Origin: Mangrovimicrobium sp033283265
GTDB lineage: Bacteria; Pseudomonadota; Gammaproteobacteria; Pseudomonadales; Halieaceae
Length of the DNA: 64,000 nt
NCBI GenBank assembly: GCA_033283265.1
Contig: JAWMQN010000005.1
Location: 248,001-312,000, forward strand
Direction of reading: 5' to 3'
This document shows positions 44,747-53,791 of the stretch, piece by piece. Within the stretch, counting starts at the first letter, position 1, and every line of letters starts with the position of its first letter. The translations under genes were made by a program, and so were the position numbers. The notes below the pieces were generated by a model. That model worked only from the letters and a program-made list of their open reading frames with translations. It was not told the origin of the DNA and did no database searches.

Positions 44747-46027
44747 TTAACGCTTGCTGAAAGTCAGCGGCAGGCTGTCGATGGAGCGTGTCGCCACCGT
44801 CGGCAGATAACGAATTTCCTCCACCGGCACCGCCAGCTGGATATCCTTGAGCCGGCGCACGATCTGCCGCGCCGCCACCCTGATTTCCATGCGCGCCAGG
44901 GACAGGCCGACACAGCGGTGCACCCCGGCGCCGAAGGCGACCTGGCGACCGATATTGGCGCGGCCCAGGTCGAACTTGCGCGGGCACTCGAACACGGTTT
45001 CGTCGTCGTTGGCAGAGGCGTAGAGCAACAGCATGTGGGCGCCGGCGGGCAGGGTCACCCCGCCCAGTTGCACTTCCCTGATCGTGCTGCGCGCCAGGCC
45101 ACGCACCGGTGGCTCGAGGCGCAACAGTTCCTCGACGAAGCGGTTGCAGTAACGCTCGTCGTCGATATTGTCGAACAGCGCCTGCGCCATTTCCGGCCGG
45201 GTGGCGAAGAAAAACAGCAGGTTGCCGAGGGCCGTTGCGGTGGTTTCGTTGCCCGCAATCAACAGCGCCCGGGCCAGGGAGACCACCTCCCTGAAATTCA
45301 GCGTAGGCTCCGCCTCGTCATCGCTCCTGGCGTGAATCAGGTCGGAGAGTATGTCGTCCCGCGGTGTTTCCTGGCGGTCCCGGATCTCGGCGATAAGGAA
45401 ATTCTGCAGGTCACAGATATCCCTGGCGTTGCGCACCATGGCATCGTGATCCTGCATCTGGCTGATCTGCGCGGTGACCGCCAGCGACCAGGCCTGGATC
45501 TTGTCGGGCTCGAATTCCCTGATGCCAAGCTGGGCGCAGATGATCTCGGTGGTCAGCGGCACGGCAAACCCGTTCACGCCGTCCACCCTGCCGGTATCGA
45601 CGAAGCTGTCGAGCAGGCGGTTGACCACATCGGTGATTTCCGGCTCGAGCTGCTTCACCCGGTGGGCGGTGAAGGCCTTTTCCATCAGTTTGCGCACCCG
45701 GGTGTGTTCCGGCGGGTCGCTCATGATGGCGTCGGGGAAATAGCCGCCGCCGTCCTTTTCGAGAATTTCCTTGAACTCCTCGAAAAATCCCTTGGCATAA
45801 CTGTCGAGAAAACCCACTTCCGACGAGTAGGTGACAGGGTCGGCGAGCACGGTCTGCAGGTCTTCGTAGCGCGACACCAGCCACATGCCGATGCCCGCAT
45901 CGAAGTACACCGGCTGTTCGTGGCGCATGGTCCAGTAGAACTCGTTGGGATGCGCGCGCAGCTGCGGATCCTGTAGCGTGGCGGTCGCGAGATTTACCTC
46001 GTGGCCGGCCACGGGACAGCTGTCCAT
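44747..46027 (-). CDS. cytochrome P450
   Basis: 426 aa. Soluble class I monooxygenase. The I-helix carries LIAGNETT, the K-helix EELLR (ExxR) and the heme loop FGAGVHRCVG with Cys372. PDAIMSDPPEHTRVRKLM is a typical B/C-region signature (DPPEHTRLR). ATG at 46027, without a strong Shine-Dalgarno sequence. It lies 54 bp after the AraC gene on the same strand and before the TonB receptor, suggesting one substrate-oxidation locus. No ferredoxin gene is adjacent; the ferredoxin at 30111 or one outside must serve it. It is clearly different from the P450 at 30302. Confidence 0.94.
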   Translation of the reverse strand: MDSCPVAGHEVNLATATLQDPQLRAHPNEFYWTMRHEQPVYFDAGIGMWLVSRYEDLQTVLADPVTYSSEVGFLDSYAKGFFEEFKEILEKDGGGYFPDAIMSDPPEHTRVRKLMEKAFTAHRVKQLEPEITDVVNRLLDSFVDTGRVDGVNGFAVPLTTEIICAQLGIREFEPDKIQAWSLAVTAQISQMQDHDAMVRNARDICDLQNFLIAEIRDRQETPRDDILSDLIHARSDDEAEPTLNFREVVSLARALLIAGNETTATALGNLLFFFATRPEMAQALFDNIDDERYCNRFVEELLRLEPPVRGLARSTIREVQLGGVTLPAGAHMLLLYASANDDETVFECPRKFDLGRANIGRQVAFGAGVHRCVGLSLARMEIRVAARQIVRRLKDIQLAVPVEEIRYLPTVATRSIDSLPLTFSKR

Positions 46028-46081
46028 GCGAAAATTGTCATCGTGAGCGTTTATTGTTGTGCCCTCCGAATTCCAAAGTGG

Positions 46082-47125
46082 TTATTGCAGTGTGCTGCTG
46101 ACCCCACCCGAGTAATACTCGCGGCGAACCTCCGGCAGCTTGTCCATCTCCAGCACCGGGTTTTCCAGGCAGGCGGCGCGGTACTCGCGCGGGCCTTTGC
46201 TGTAGACGCGCTTGAACATGCGGCTGAAATGGGCCGGGCTCTTGAAGCCGACACGGAAGGCAATTTCCGCGATGGAGACTTCATTCGGGCGCGAGGAGGA
46301 CAGCCAGCGCTGGGCAATCTTCAGCCGCTTGTCCCACACCAGTTCGGAGAACGGTGTGCCGTTTTCCTTCAGCAGGAAGGAGAGGTAGCGCTGGGAAATA
46401 CCGCAGGCCTCGGCGACCGCGGAAGTGCACAGGCCGGGGTCGGAAAGGTGTACGTCGATGTAGCGGAGCACTTCCTGCAGGCGCTGGTCGGGCAGGGACT
46501 GGCGCACCAGGGTGCAGTCCTCGCGGTCCTTGACCGCCTCGGCCACCACCTGCAGGGCGCCTTCCACCAGCAGTTGCTGCACGTGCTCGGAGAGTTCACC
46601 TTCGTCGGCAAACACATCGGTCAGCATGCGTTCGGCGATGCTGAAGGCGCGGCCGCTGCCGGGCACGGCAAATCCGGATTTCACTTCCTGCGGGATGAAA
46701 CGGCGCAGGATGTGGGTTGGCACGATCACGTGCAGCACTTCGTGCACGGATTCGTCGTCGGTCTGGCAGTCGATGGAAAACGGCGTCATCGACTTGGTAA
46801 TGGCGAAATCACCGGCCTCGGCGACACTGGTGCCGCACTGGTGGGAAATCCGCAGCTTGCCGCGCTTGACGAACCACAGCACGATCACGTCCGTCGCATC
46901 CTCGCGGATATGCGTCCAGGAGCGCATGAAAGACTGCCTGGTGCGGGATTTGATGTGGATGATGGAGCAGGAGCCAACAGCCTTTTTCTCGGCGCGCACA
47001 TCGATGACCGAGCCGGTATCGATGGAATACTCACCGAGGTAATACTCCTGCTTCTTGTCTCCCCGGTAGGCGTCCTGGCACTCGAGATAGTTGCGCTTAT
47101 CCAGTACGAACAGCGTTTCCGACAT
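46082..47125 (-). CDS. AraC-family transcriptional regulator
   Basis: 347 aa. C-terminal ~100 residues contain two helix-turn-helix units (TSAVAEACGISQRYLSFLLKENG and IAEIAFRVGFKSPAHFSRMFKRVYSKGPREYR); the N-terminal half is a cupin-like AraC-binding domain. The start is the ATG at 47125, preceded by GAGGAGGG six bases upstream; an ATG two codons earlier sits right on that site and is unlikely, and the frame extends 60 codons beyond. It lies directly upstream of the P450 gene on the same strand and is probably its regulator. It follows the CoA-transferase operon in the same direction with about 210 bp between. Confidence 0.93.
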   Translation of the reverse strand: MSETLFVLDKRNYLECQDAYRGDKKQEYYLGEYSIDTGSVIDVRAEKKAVGSCSIIHIKSRTRQSFMRSWTHIREDATDVIVLWFVKRGKLRISHQCGTSVAEAGDFAITKSMTPFSIDCQTDDESVHEVLHVIVPTHILRRFIPQEVKSGFAVPGSGRAFSIAERMLTDVFADEGELSEHVQQLLVEGALQVVAEAVKDREDCTLVRQSLPDQRLQEVLRYIDVHLSDPGLCTSAVAEACGISQRYLSFLLKENGTPFSELVWDKRLKIAQRWLSSSRPNEVSIAEIAFRVGFKSPAHFSRMFKRVYSKGPREYRAACLENPVLEMDKLPEVRREYYSGGVSSTLQ

Positions 47126-47334
47126 ATCCATCCCTCCTCGCGGGCATGTTATGTGACCTCGCCAACGTCGCTGCGCCATGGCGCAGCGCGTTGGGTGAGT
47201 GGGCCGGCAGTCCGCGGCGACCGCAGCCCTTATAAGCTGGACCAAGTCTAGCGCTGTTATACCGGCAAATCCCCGCATTAAATGCGGATTTTTCCACCGT
47301 TGGTGCACCCTTCAACAGCACAGCCAGGCGTCTC

Positions 47335-48540
47335 TCAGCGGGTGATTCCCGCGGCCTGGAGGCGCTCCCGCTCCTCCGCCGACAAACCGAGAATTTCGCC
47401 GAAAACATAGTCATTATGCTGGCCGAGCGCCGGCGCCGCGTCGCTGGCCTCGGCGGCCCGGGACATTTCCCAGGACGGGCCGAGGGTCGGTTTGGAGCGC
47501 CCGGCGTGATCGGTAACATCGCGATAGAAACCGCGCATCCACAGGTGCGGATCGGCGATCAGGTCGAGGGAGCTCTGGCTTTTGGCCGCGGCGATGCCGC
47601 GTTTTTGCAGTTTCGCGACCACGTCCATGGCGTTGAGGCCGGCAGTCCACTCCTGCACCAGCCGGTCGAGTTCGACCTCGTTGGCCTTGCGCCCGGCCAG
47701 CGTGCGGAAGCGCGAATCGTCGGCCAGGCCCGGCTGGCCGAGGCATTCCGCCAGGCTCGCCCACTGCGCGTCGCTACGCACCGCAATGCTGACCCATTCC
47801 TCGTTGCGCGCGGGATAGACGCCGTGTGGCGACATCTCCGGGTGATGATTGCCGACACAGTCCTGCACCACGCCGTTCAGTGCGTAGTCCATGATGCTGT
47901 CGCCGATCATGGTGCTGATGCATTCCACCGCGGAGACATCGACGAACTGGCCGACGCCGGTGCGGCGCTTGTGGAACAGCGCGACCATCGCGGCGTAGCT
48001 CGCCGAGGCGCCAAAACTGGAGTCCGAGTAGCGGGTGTTCATGCCCGCGGGCGAGCCGGGTTCGTGGCCAACCAGCGCGCTGACCCCGCCGAGGGCGGCA
48101 AAACAGGGCGCGTAACCAGTCTGGTAGGCCAGTGGCCCCTCGCTGCCCCACATGCCCATGGAGACATAGACTATGCCGGGATTGGCTTCGCGTACCCGCT
48201 CGTAGCCGAGGCCGAGGCGGCTGATCGCGCCCGGGCGCAGGTTCTCCACGAGAATGTCGCAGTGTTTCGCCAGGTCGAGGATCAGCTCGATCCCCTCCTC
48301 GCTCTTCATGTTCACCTGGGCGCTGAGCTTCTGCGGATTGACCGACTGCCAGCCCGGTGCGTTGTTGATGTCATCGACGCCGAAGGTGCGGGTGACGTCC
48401 AGCGAGCCTTCACTCTCGATGCGAATCACCTCCGCGCCGAGGTAGGCGAACATCTTGCCTACGGCGGGGCCGGCCCAGACCTTGGTCAATTCGAGTACGC
48501 GAACGCCCTCCAGGGGGCCGCCGCGGGATTTCAGGCTCAT
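47335..48540 (-). CDS. family III CoA-transferase (CaiB/BaiF), probable catalytic subunit
   Basis: 401 aa. Moves CoA from a donor such as succinyl-CoA to a carboxylic acid. Class III fold: LEGVRVLELTKVWAGPAVGKMFAYLGAEVI, then VENLRPGAI and the region where formyl-CoA transferase has its catalytic Asp, here RYSDSSFGASASY with an Asp in place. Its start overlaps the stop of the preceding CoA-transferase by four bases, so the two are translated together and may form a heteromer as in benzylsuccinate CoA-transferase. Last gene of the HyuB-HyuA-CoA-transferase operon; ends 210 bp before the AraC gene. Confidence 0.92.
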   Translation of the reverse strand: MSLKSRGGPLEGVRVLELTKVWAGPAVGKMFAYLGAEVIRIESEGSLDVTRTFGVDDINNAPGWQSVNPQKLSAQVNMKSEEGIELILDLAKHCDILVENLRPGAISRLGLGYERVREANPGIVYVSMGMWGSEGPLAYQTGYAPCFAALGGVSALVGHEPGSPAGMNTRYSDSSFGASASYAAMVALFHKRRTGVGQFVDVSAVECISTMIGDSIMDYALNGVVQDCVGNHHPEMSPHGVYPARNEEWVSIAVRSDAQWASLAECLGQPGLADDSRFRTLAGRKANEVELDRLVQEWTAGLNAMDVVAKLQKRGIAAAKSQSSLDLIADPHLWMRGFYRDVTDHAGRSKPTLGPSWEMSRAAEASDAAPALGQHNDYVFGEILGLSAEERERLQAAGITR

Positions 48541-49706
48541 GCGTCACCCCCTGCCAGGTACTCTGAACTGTGCTGGCCGAGCAGCGGCGCCGGGCTTTCG
48601 ATACGCGCCGGGGTTTCACTCAGGCGATAGGGAACCGTCGGGTAGAGGGCCGTGCCCTGCACCGGGTGGGTCACCTCGGCGAAGAAATTGCGGAACTGGT
48701 ACTGCGGCGATTCCTGCAGGTCGCGACCGTTGTTCACCGCCACCAGGGTCAGGCCCAGTTGCTGGGCAGCCGCGGCGACCTCGTGCTTGTCCTGGGTCGA
48801 CAGCCAGCGGGTGACGTGCTCGCGGCACAGCGCCACCCGCTCGGGGGTGCAGCCGCGCTCCAGCCAGTTCTCGGGAAATTCGTCCATCCACGCGGTGTCG
48901 TCGAGCATCTCGCGCAGCGCCGCCCAGTGCTGCGGCGTGGACATCCAGATGTAGGCGTAGCCTTCACGGCAGGGGAAGATCCCCGCGGGGCCGGCGAGGT
49001 CGTAGGCCGTGCGCTCGGGACCGACCGGCATGTCACCGGCGACCATCTGCGCGACCACGTAGTCGCAGCGCGAGGTCATCACCTGCTGCATGGAAATATC
49101 GATGAAACGGCCGAGCTGGTTCTCGTGGCGCTCGTAGACCGCGGCGACAACACACAGGGCCGCGTCCATCGCCGCCTCGTAACTCGGCAGGAAGCGCCCC
49201 GCCGCATTCAGCGGCGGCTTGCTGGTGTCCGGCGCGCTCGGGGTGTGGTAGCCCCAACCGCTGCTGTGAAAGACCGTAAGGTCCTCCGCGTGCACCCGGT
49301 CCTCGGGCAGTTCCGCGCCGAAGTGGGTGATTGAGCACAGCACCAGTGCAGGCCACTTGCTTTCCACAGTCTCCGGATCAAGGCCGACCGAGGCCAGCCA
49401 GCCCACCGGGTGGTCGTCGATCACCACGTCGACCCTGTCCAGCAGGCGCGCCAGTGTCCCCTGGCCGCTTTCGCTCTCGACATCCAGTTCGACGGAGCGC
49501 TTGTTGGTATTGAGGTAGGCGAACAGGCCGCTGCGCTCGGGGTCGTCGCCGCCGGGGGCGAAGGGGCCGAGCTTGCGCGTCGCGCTGCCGCCGGGTTTTT
49601 CCAGCTTGATCACCTCGGCGCCGAAATCCGCCAGCAGCTTGCCGCAGTACTCGCCCGCGACATTGTCCGCCAGTTCCAGCACCCGGACTCCGGACAGGGC
49701 CGTCAT
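48537..49706 (-). CDS. family III CoA-transferase (CaiB/BaiF), probable non-catalytic partner
   Basis: 389 aa. Same fold as its neighbour: LSGVRVLELADNVAGEYCGKLLADFGAEVIKLE and YLNTNKRSVELD. At the catalytic-Asp position it reads GRFLPSYEAAMDAA, without an obvious Asp at the expected place, so it may be a structural or regulatory partner of the downstream transferase. ATG at 49706 starts 31 bp after the HyuA-like stop, and its stop overlaps the next start. A single homodimer of each chain remains possible. Confidence 0.9.
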   Translation of the reverse strand: MTALSGVRVLELADNVAGEYCGKLLADFGAEVIKLEKPGGSATRKLGPFAPGGDDPERSGLFAYLNTNKRSVELDVESESGQGTLARLLDRVDVVIDDHPVGWLASVGLDPETVESKWPALVLCSITHFGAELPEDRVHAEDLTVFHSSGWGYHTPSAPDTSKPPLNAAGRFLPSYEAAMDAALCVVAAVYERHENQLGRFIDISMQQVMTSRCDYVVAQMVAGDMPVGPERTAYDLAGPAGIFPCREGYAYIWMSTPQHWAALREMLDDTAWMDEFPENWLERGCTPERVALCREHVTRWLSTQDKHEVAAAAQQLGLTLVAVNNGRDLQESPQYQFRNFFAEVTHPVQGTALYPTVPYRLSETPARIESPAPLLGQHSSEYLAGGDA

Positions 49707-49737
49707 GCGCGGGTCTCCAGCCAGTACTGCGGCAACA

Positions 49738-51822
49738 TCAGTCAGCCACCCTGTTGCGAGTGAGTTCGTAATCCCCGGCGTCGTCGACTACCGCGCTCCA
49801 GCCCGGGTAGACGACGATGGTGGTAAAGGTCTCCTCGATGATCGCCGGACCTGTCACCTCGTGGCCGGGGCGCAGTTCCGGCCCGGAGACGATCGCGGTC
49901 TCGCTGAAACCCTCGCCGAGGTTGGCGCGGCGGGTTTTCGCCACCGGCGCCGCAGTGCGCTGGGCGGTAAAACCCCGATCCACCCGCGGCGAGGCGGTGT
50001 GCGCGGACGCGGCGAGGCGCACGCCGGTAATCTCCGGTACTTCGTGCTCGCGAATGTGGCCGTACTCTTCCATGTGGCGGCCGTTGAACGCCTCGATGGC
50101 GCGCTGGCCGATGGTGGCGTCGATGAAGCCCATCTCGCCAACCCCTTCGCTGACTTCGATGTCGAAGCTGAGCGCCCAGTTCTGCCCGGGATAGCGCATG
50201 TTCATCTGGTAGCGGAAGGTGACCTGCTGCTCGGCGAAACCGGCATCGGTGAAGAACTTGAGCGCGCGCTGCGCCAGGTCGCTCCACAGATCGTGCAGGC
50301 GCTCCGGGTCGGACTGGTCGGCGGGAACCAGGTAGGAGCGCTCCTCGTCGATTTTCGGATCCGCCACCAGCGTACCCAGGGCGGAGAAGGTCGGCGAGGC
50401 CTTGGGCACCAGCACCTTGTCGATACCCAGTTCCTGGGCCTGGATGCCGGCAAAGGCCGCGCCATTGCCGCCGTAGGCCAGCATGCAGGTATCCATCGGG
50501 TCGACGCCCTTGCCCGCGGTGATGCGGCGCACGCCCATGGACATGTTGGCGTTGACCACGCGGAAGCAGTCAAAAGCCGCCTCTTCCGCGCTGTAGCCCA
50601 TCTCGTCACCGATGGCCTGGAAGGCCTCTTCCACGCCGTCCTTGCTCAGCGAGAAACTGCCGCCGGCGAACTGCATGTCCGGGGAGAGGATGCCGAGCAT
50701 CAGCAGTGCATCGGTGATGGTCGGCTGGGTGCCGCCGCGGCCGTAGCAGATGGGGCCGGGCTCGGAGCCCGCGGAAGCGGGACCGACCTGCACCAGGCCA
50801 TTGCTCACGTGGCAGATGGAGCCGCCACCGGCGCCGAGGGTTTCCACCTGCACCATCGGCACGCCGACCAGGTAGCGGTGGTGGATGTTCCAGCCCGCCA
50901 CCGCTGGCGCGGCGCCGTCCAGCACCATGGAGATATCGTAGGACGTCCCGCCCATGTCGACGCAGAGCAGGTTCCTGTAGCCCTTGGCCACGCCGACGTG
51001 GGCGGAGCCGATCACACCGCCGGCGGGGCCCGAGGCGAGCACGCGGATCGGCGCCCCCTCGATGTACTCGCGGGTCATGACGCCGCCGCTGGCCTGCATC
51101 ACCATCAGTTGCTTCTCGTAGCCGGCCTCGCGCACCCGATCCACCAGGCGCTGCAGGTAGGAGTTCACCCGCGGCGCGACGTAGGCGTTGACCACGGTGG
51201 TGCTGGTGCGATCGAACTCGGGCGAGCGCGGCAACACCTGGTAGGAGCAGGACACCTGCACACCCGGCATTTCCTCGGCGACGATCTGCGCCACGCGCTT
51301 TTCATGTTCCGGGTTGATGAAGGAGAACAGCAGCGATATCGCCACCGATTCCACGTTCTGCTTCTTCAGCCGGTGGCAGGCGGCGCGCACGGCGTCTTCA
51401 TCCAGCGGGGTCAGCACCGAGCCGTCGTGCAGGATGCGCTCGGGCACGGTGAGTCGGCGCCGGCGCGGGGTAATCTGCTTGGGCGGCGCGAGGCGCACAT
51501 CCCAGATGTTTTCCTTGTAGCCGCGGCGGTATTCCATCTCGTCGCGGAAACCCTCGGTGGTGATCAGGCCGGTCAGGGCGCCGTTCATCTCGATCAGGGT
51601 GTTGTCCGCCACCGTGGTGCCGTGCACCACCGCGTCGCAGCCCTGGAGGAACTCGCGCAGGGACAGGCCCTCCATCTCGGCCAGCTTCTCCAGGCCGCTC
51701 ATCACGCCCAGGGAGCGATCCTCCGGCGTGCTCAGGTTCTTGTAGAGGACGACCTCGTCGCCTTTCAACATTGCGAAGTCGGTGAAGGTCCCACCGATAT
51801 CGATACCAACTCGATAACCCAT
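49738..51822 (-). CDS. hydantoinase/oxoprolinase A-type protein (HyuA; acetone carboxylase beta-like)
   Basis: 694 aa. ATP-dependent ring-opening or carboxylating enzyme subunit. The actin-like ATPase fold is seen in GIDIGGTFTDFAML (7-20), HGTTVADN, ASGPAGGVIGSAHVG and VDMGGTSYDISM. Length is typical (about 690). ATG at 51822 with GGGGATAG seven bases upstream; a TTG one codon before is possible. It starts 18 bp after the HyuB-like gene stop. Relatives hydrolyse 5-oxoproline or hydantoins, or carboxylate ketones such as acetone and acetophenone; the CoA-transferases that follow favour carboxylation here. Confidence 0.92.
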   Translation of the reverse strand: MGYRVGIDIGGTFTDFAMLKGDEVVLYKNLSTPEDRSLGVMSGLEKLAEMEGLSLREFLQGCDAVVHGTTVADNTLIEMNGALTGLITTEGFRDEMEYRRGYKENIWDVRLAPPKQITPRRRRLTVPERILHDGSVLTPLDEDAVRAACHRLKKQNVESVAISLLFSFINPEHEKRVAQIVAEEMPGVQVSCSYQVLPRSPEFDRTSTTVVNAYVAPRVNSYLQRLVDRVREAGYEKQLMVMQASGGVMTREYIEGAPIRVLASGPAGGVIGSAHVGVAKGYRNLLCVDMGGTSYDISMVLDGAAPAVAGWNIHHRYLVGVPMVQVETLGAGGGSICHVSNGLVQVGPASAGSEPGPICYGRGGTQPTITDALLMLGILSPDMQFAGGSFSLSKDGVEEAFQAIGDEMGYSAEEAAFDCFRVVNANMSMGVRRITAGKGVDPMDTCMLAYGGNGAAFAGIQAQELGIDKVLVPKASPTFSALGTLVADPKIDEERSYLVPADQSDPERLHDLWSDLAQRALKFFTDAGFAEQQVTFRYQMNMRYPGQNWALSFDIEVSEGVGEMGFIDATIGQRAIEAFNGRHMEEYGHIREHEVPEITGVRLAASAHTASPRVDRGFTAQRTAAPVAKTRRANLGEGFSETAIVSGPELRPGHEVTGPAIIEETFTTIVVYPGWSAVVDDAGDYELTRNRVAD

Positions 51823-51840
51823 CAATCTATCCCCGAATTC

Positions 51841-53658
51841 TTACGCCGCGCGTTCCGCGGCCAGTTGTTCCCGCAGCGCGGAAGTCGCCGCCACATCCAC
51901 GGCGAGGTCGAATTCCTCGACGCTGCCGGTGAACACCACACCGTATTTTTCCCGCGCCCGCGCCACGCTGACGATCTCGTCGAGCACGTCTTCCTTCACC
52001 GACTCCGGGTCGCGCAGCAGCGCGGGCTCGAAGCCGGCGCCGCCGCCGTACTGGTAGGCGATCACGGTTTCCGGCGGCAGCACTTCGCTGGCGGAGAGCT
52101 CCACCCGGTGTTCCTGCGGTGTGCCAACGTTGAAGTGGTTGAGGTAGGGGCTGGCGTCGTCGCCGCCGCACATGCCGCGCAGGGGGTGCTCGTAGGTCAC
52201 CATCCAGGCCATGGCGGTGGTCGGTGCCAGTACCTTTTTCACGTTGAGGCTGCCGGGCTGGCCGCGCCAGCGCCCTGCACCCTCGGAGTCCTGGACCATT
52301 TCGCGGCTGATATTCAGCACCGGGAAGCGCGGCTCGGCGTCCTCGACCTGGGACAGCAGCAGGTTGCCCAGCGCCGCGGGGCAGGAGCCCCAGCCGTCCA
52401 TGCCCTGGATCGCCGAGGCGTCGTGGGTGCGGGAGTCCACCCCCTGGTCCATCCACATGCGGCCCTGCTCGTCGAGGCCGATCACCGCGTTGGGCATGCC
52501 CATCTTGTAGACCTGGGGCGCAGAGCGCTCGGGCACGATGGCGGACAGCGCCACGCACACCGCCTCGGTGATTTCGCAGGCCGGGTGGAAGGAGCCAAGT
52601 GCCGCCGGCTTGTTCGGCGGCGGCTGGGCGATGCAGCCCTCGGGGACGACGATATCGACGGCATTGAAAAAGCCCTCGTTCTTGACGATGTCCGGGTCCA
52701 TCGCCGCTACCACCTGGGTCATGACGTAGCTCAGGGTATTGCCGTAGGTGTTCCACACCCCGACCAGCTCCTGGCGGTCGTCGGTGCCAGTGAGGTCGAC
52801 CGTCAACTGGTCACCCTTGATGGTACAGGCCACGTGCACGCGGATATCCTTGTGCTTGCCGACGGCGTCGTGATCGATGAAGACATCCGCTTCATAGGTG
52901 CCGTCGGGCCAGCTGCCGACCACTTCGCGCACGCACTTCTCGGTGTGCTCGATGTTGTAGTTGATGGCCGCGCGCACCTTGTCGGCGCCCCACTTGGCGA
53001 CCAGTTTGTCGAGCAGGCGCACCGCGTGCTGGACACCGCCGATCATCGCCGCGAGATCACCGGCAAAGGACGGGAAGCGGTTGTTGCGCACCACCATGTC
53101 GAAGAGGTCCTTGCGCAGGACCCCGCGGTGCACCAGCTTCACGCTGGGGAAAGCCAGACCCTCGGTGAAAATGTCGGTGGCCTCCAGGGTGAAGCCGCCC
53201 GGGTCCTTGCCGCCGGTGTCACCCTGGTGGGCCTGCAGGCACTGCACCATCAGCAGCTCGCCCTGGTCGTCGTAGACCGGCGCGTAGACGTTGTAGTCCG
53301 GCAGGTGACCACCGCCGGCATCCGGATCATTGGCGAGGAAAACGTCGCCCGGGCCCCAGTCGTAATCCTCGACATGCTCCAGCCCATAGCGCACGGTGTA
53401 CTGGCTGACGAAGCTCAGGTGCGGCGTGCCGATGGCGGAGCCGGCAAGCCGGCCGTGAGCGTCGACGATGCTCGCGTTGCGCTCGTTGGACTGGTTGATG
53501 ATGGCCGAGGACGCGGCGCGCCCGAGGTAGGTTGCCGCCTCGAAGGAGACGGTCTCCATGCCGCCGCGGATGATGCTGGCGGTGACCGGGTCGACGGTCT
53601 CGCTGGTGGCGAGTGGCTCGCGGCGTGCGGCGAGCCGGCGGTTCAGTTCAAATGACAT
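51841..53658 (-). CDS. hydantoinase/oxoprolinase B-type protein (HyuB; acetone carboxylase alpha-like)
   Basis: 605 aa. The catalytic metal-containing partner of HyuA-type subunits. Typical segments: DPVTASIIRGGMETV, SNERNASIVDAHGRL, ANDPDAGGGHLPDYNV and GRWRGQPGSLNVKK. Length is in range (about 550-620). ATG at 53658 with GAGGAG nine bases upstream; the frame starts 17 codons earlier without a site. It opens the operon HyuB-HyuA-CoA-transferase pair, and is divergent or separate from the aldo/keto reductase at 53792 (same strand, 130 bp upstream). Confidence 0.92.
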   Translation of the reverse strand: MSFELNRRLAARREPLATSETVDPVTASIIRGGMETVSFEAATYLGRAASSAIINQSNERNASIVDAHGRLAGSAIGTPHLSFVSQYTVRYGLEHVEDYDWGPGDVFLANDPDAGGGHLPDYNVYAPVYDDQGELLMVQCLQAHQGDTGGKDPGGFTLEATDIFTEGLAFPSVKLVHRGVLRKDLFDMVVRNNRFPSFAGDLAAMIGGVQHAVRLLDKLVAKWGADKVRAAINYNIEHTEKCVREVVGSWPDGTYEADVFIDHDAVGKHKDIRVHVACTIKGDQLTVDLTGTDDRQELVGVWNTYGNTLSYVMTQVVAAMDPDIVKNEGFFNAVDIVVPEGCIAQPPPNKPAALGSFHPACEITEAVCVALSAIVPERSAPQVYKMGMPNAVIGLDEQGRMWMDQGVDSRTHDASAIQGMDGWGSCPAALGNLLLSQVEDAEPRFPVLNISREMVQDSEGAGRWRGQPGSLNVKKVLAPTTAMAWMVTYEHPLRGMCGGDDASPYLNHFNVGTPQEHRVELSASEVLPPETVIAYQYGGGAGFEPALLRDPESVKEDVLDEIVSVARAREKYGVVFTGSVEEFDLAVDVAATSALREQLAAERAA

Positions 53659-53791
53659 TCGGGCGCTCCTCTGTGGAGATTCCGGGCACAGGCCCGTAGT
53701 GGTGGGCAACCTTACACCAGCCGTTCCGGGGGAATGGAATCATCTGGCGTATCCTCATCGACATTTCATGCAGGCCGCGGTTTGGCACCGC

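Noticed and set aside
47273..47287. CCGCATT/AATGCGG palindrome near the AraC start region
   Set aside because: The loop would be a single base and the T-run lies on the wrong strand for the CoA-transferase operon, so a terminator call is not supported.
49573..53655. 1360-codon open frame on the plus strand opposite the HyuA/HyuB genes
   Set aside because: Antisense shadow of two well-supported genes; composition bias only, no domain.
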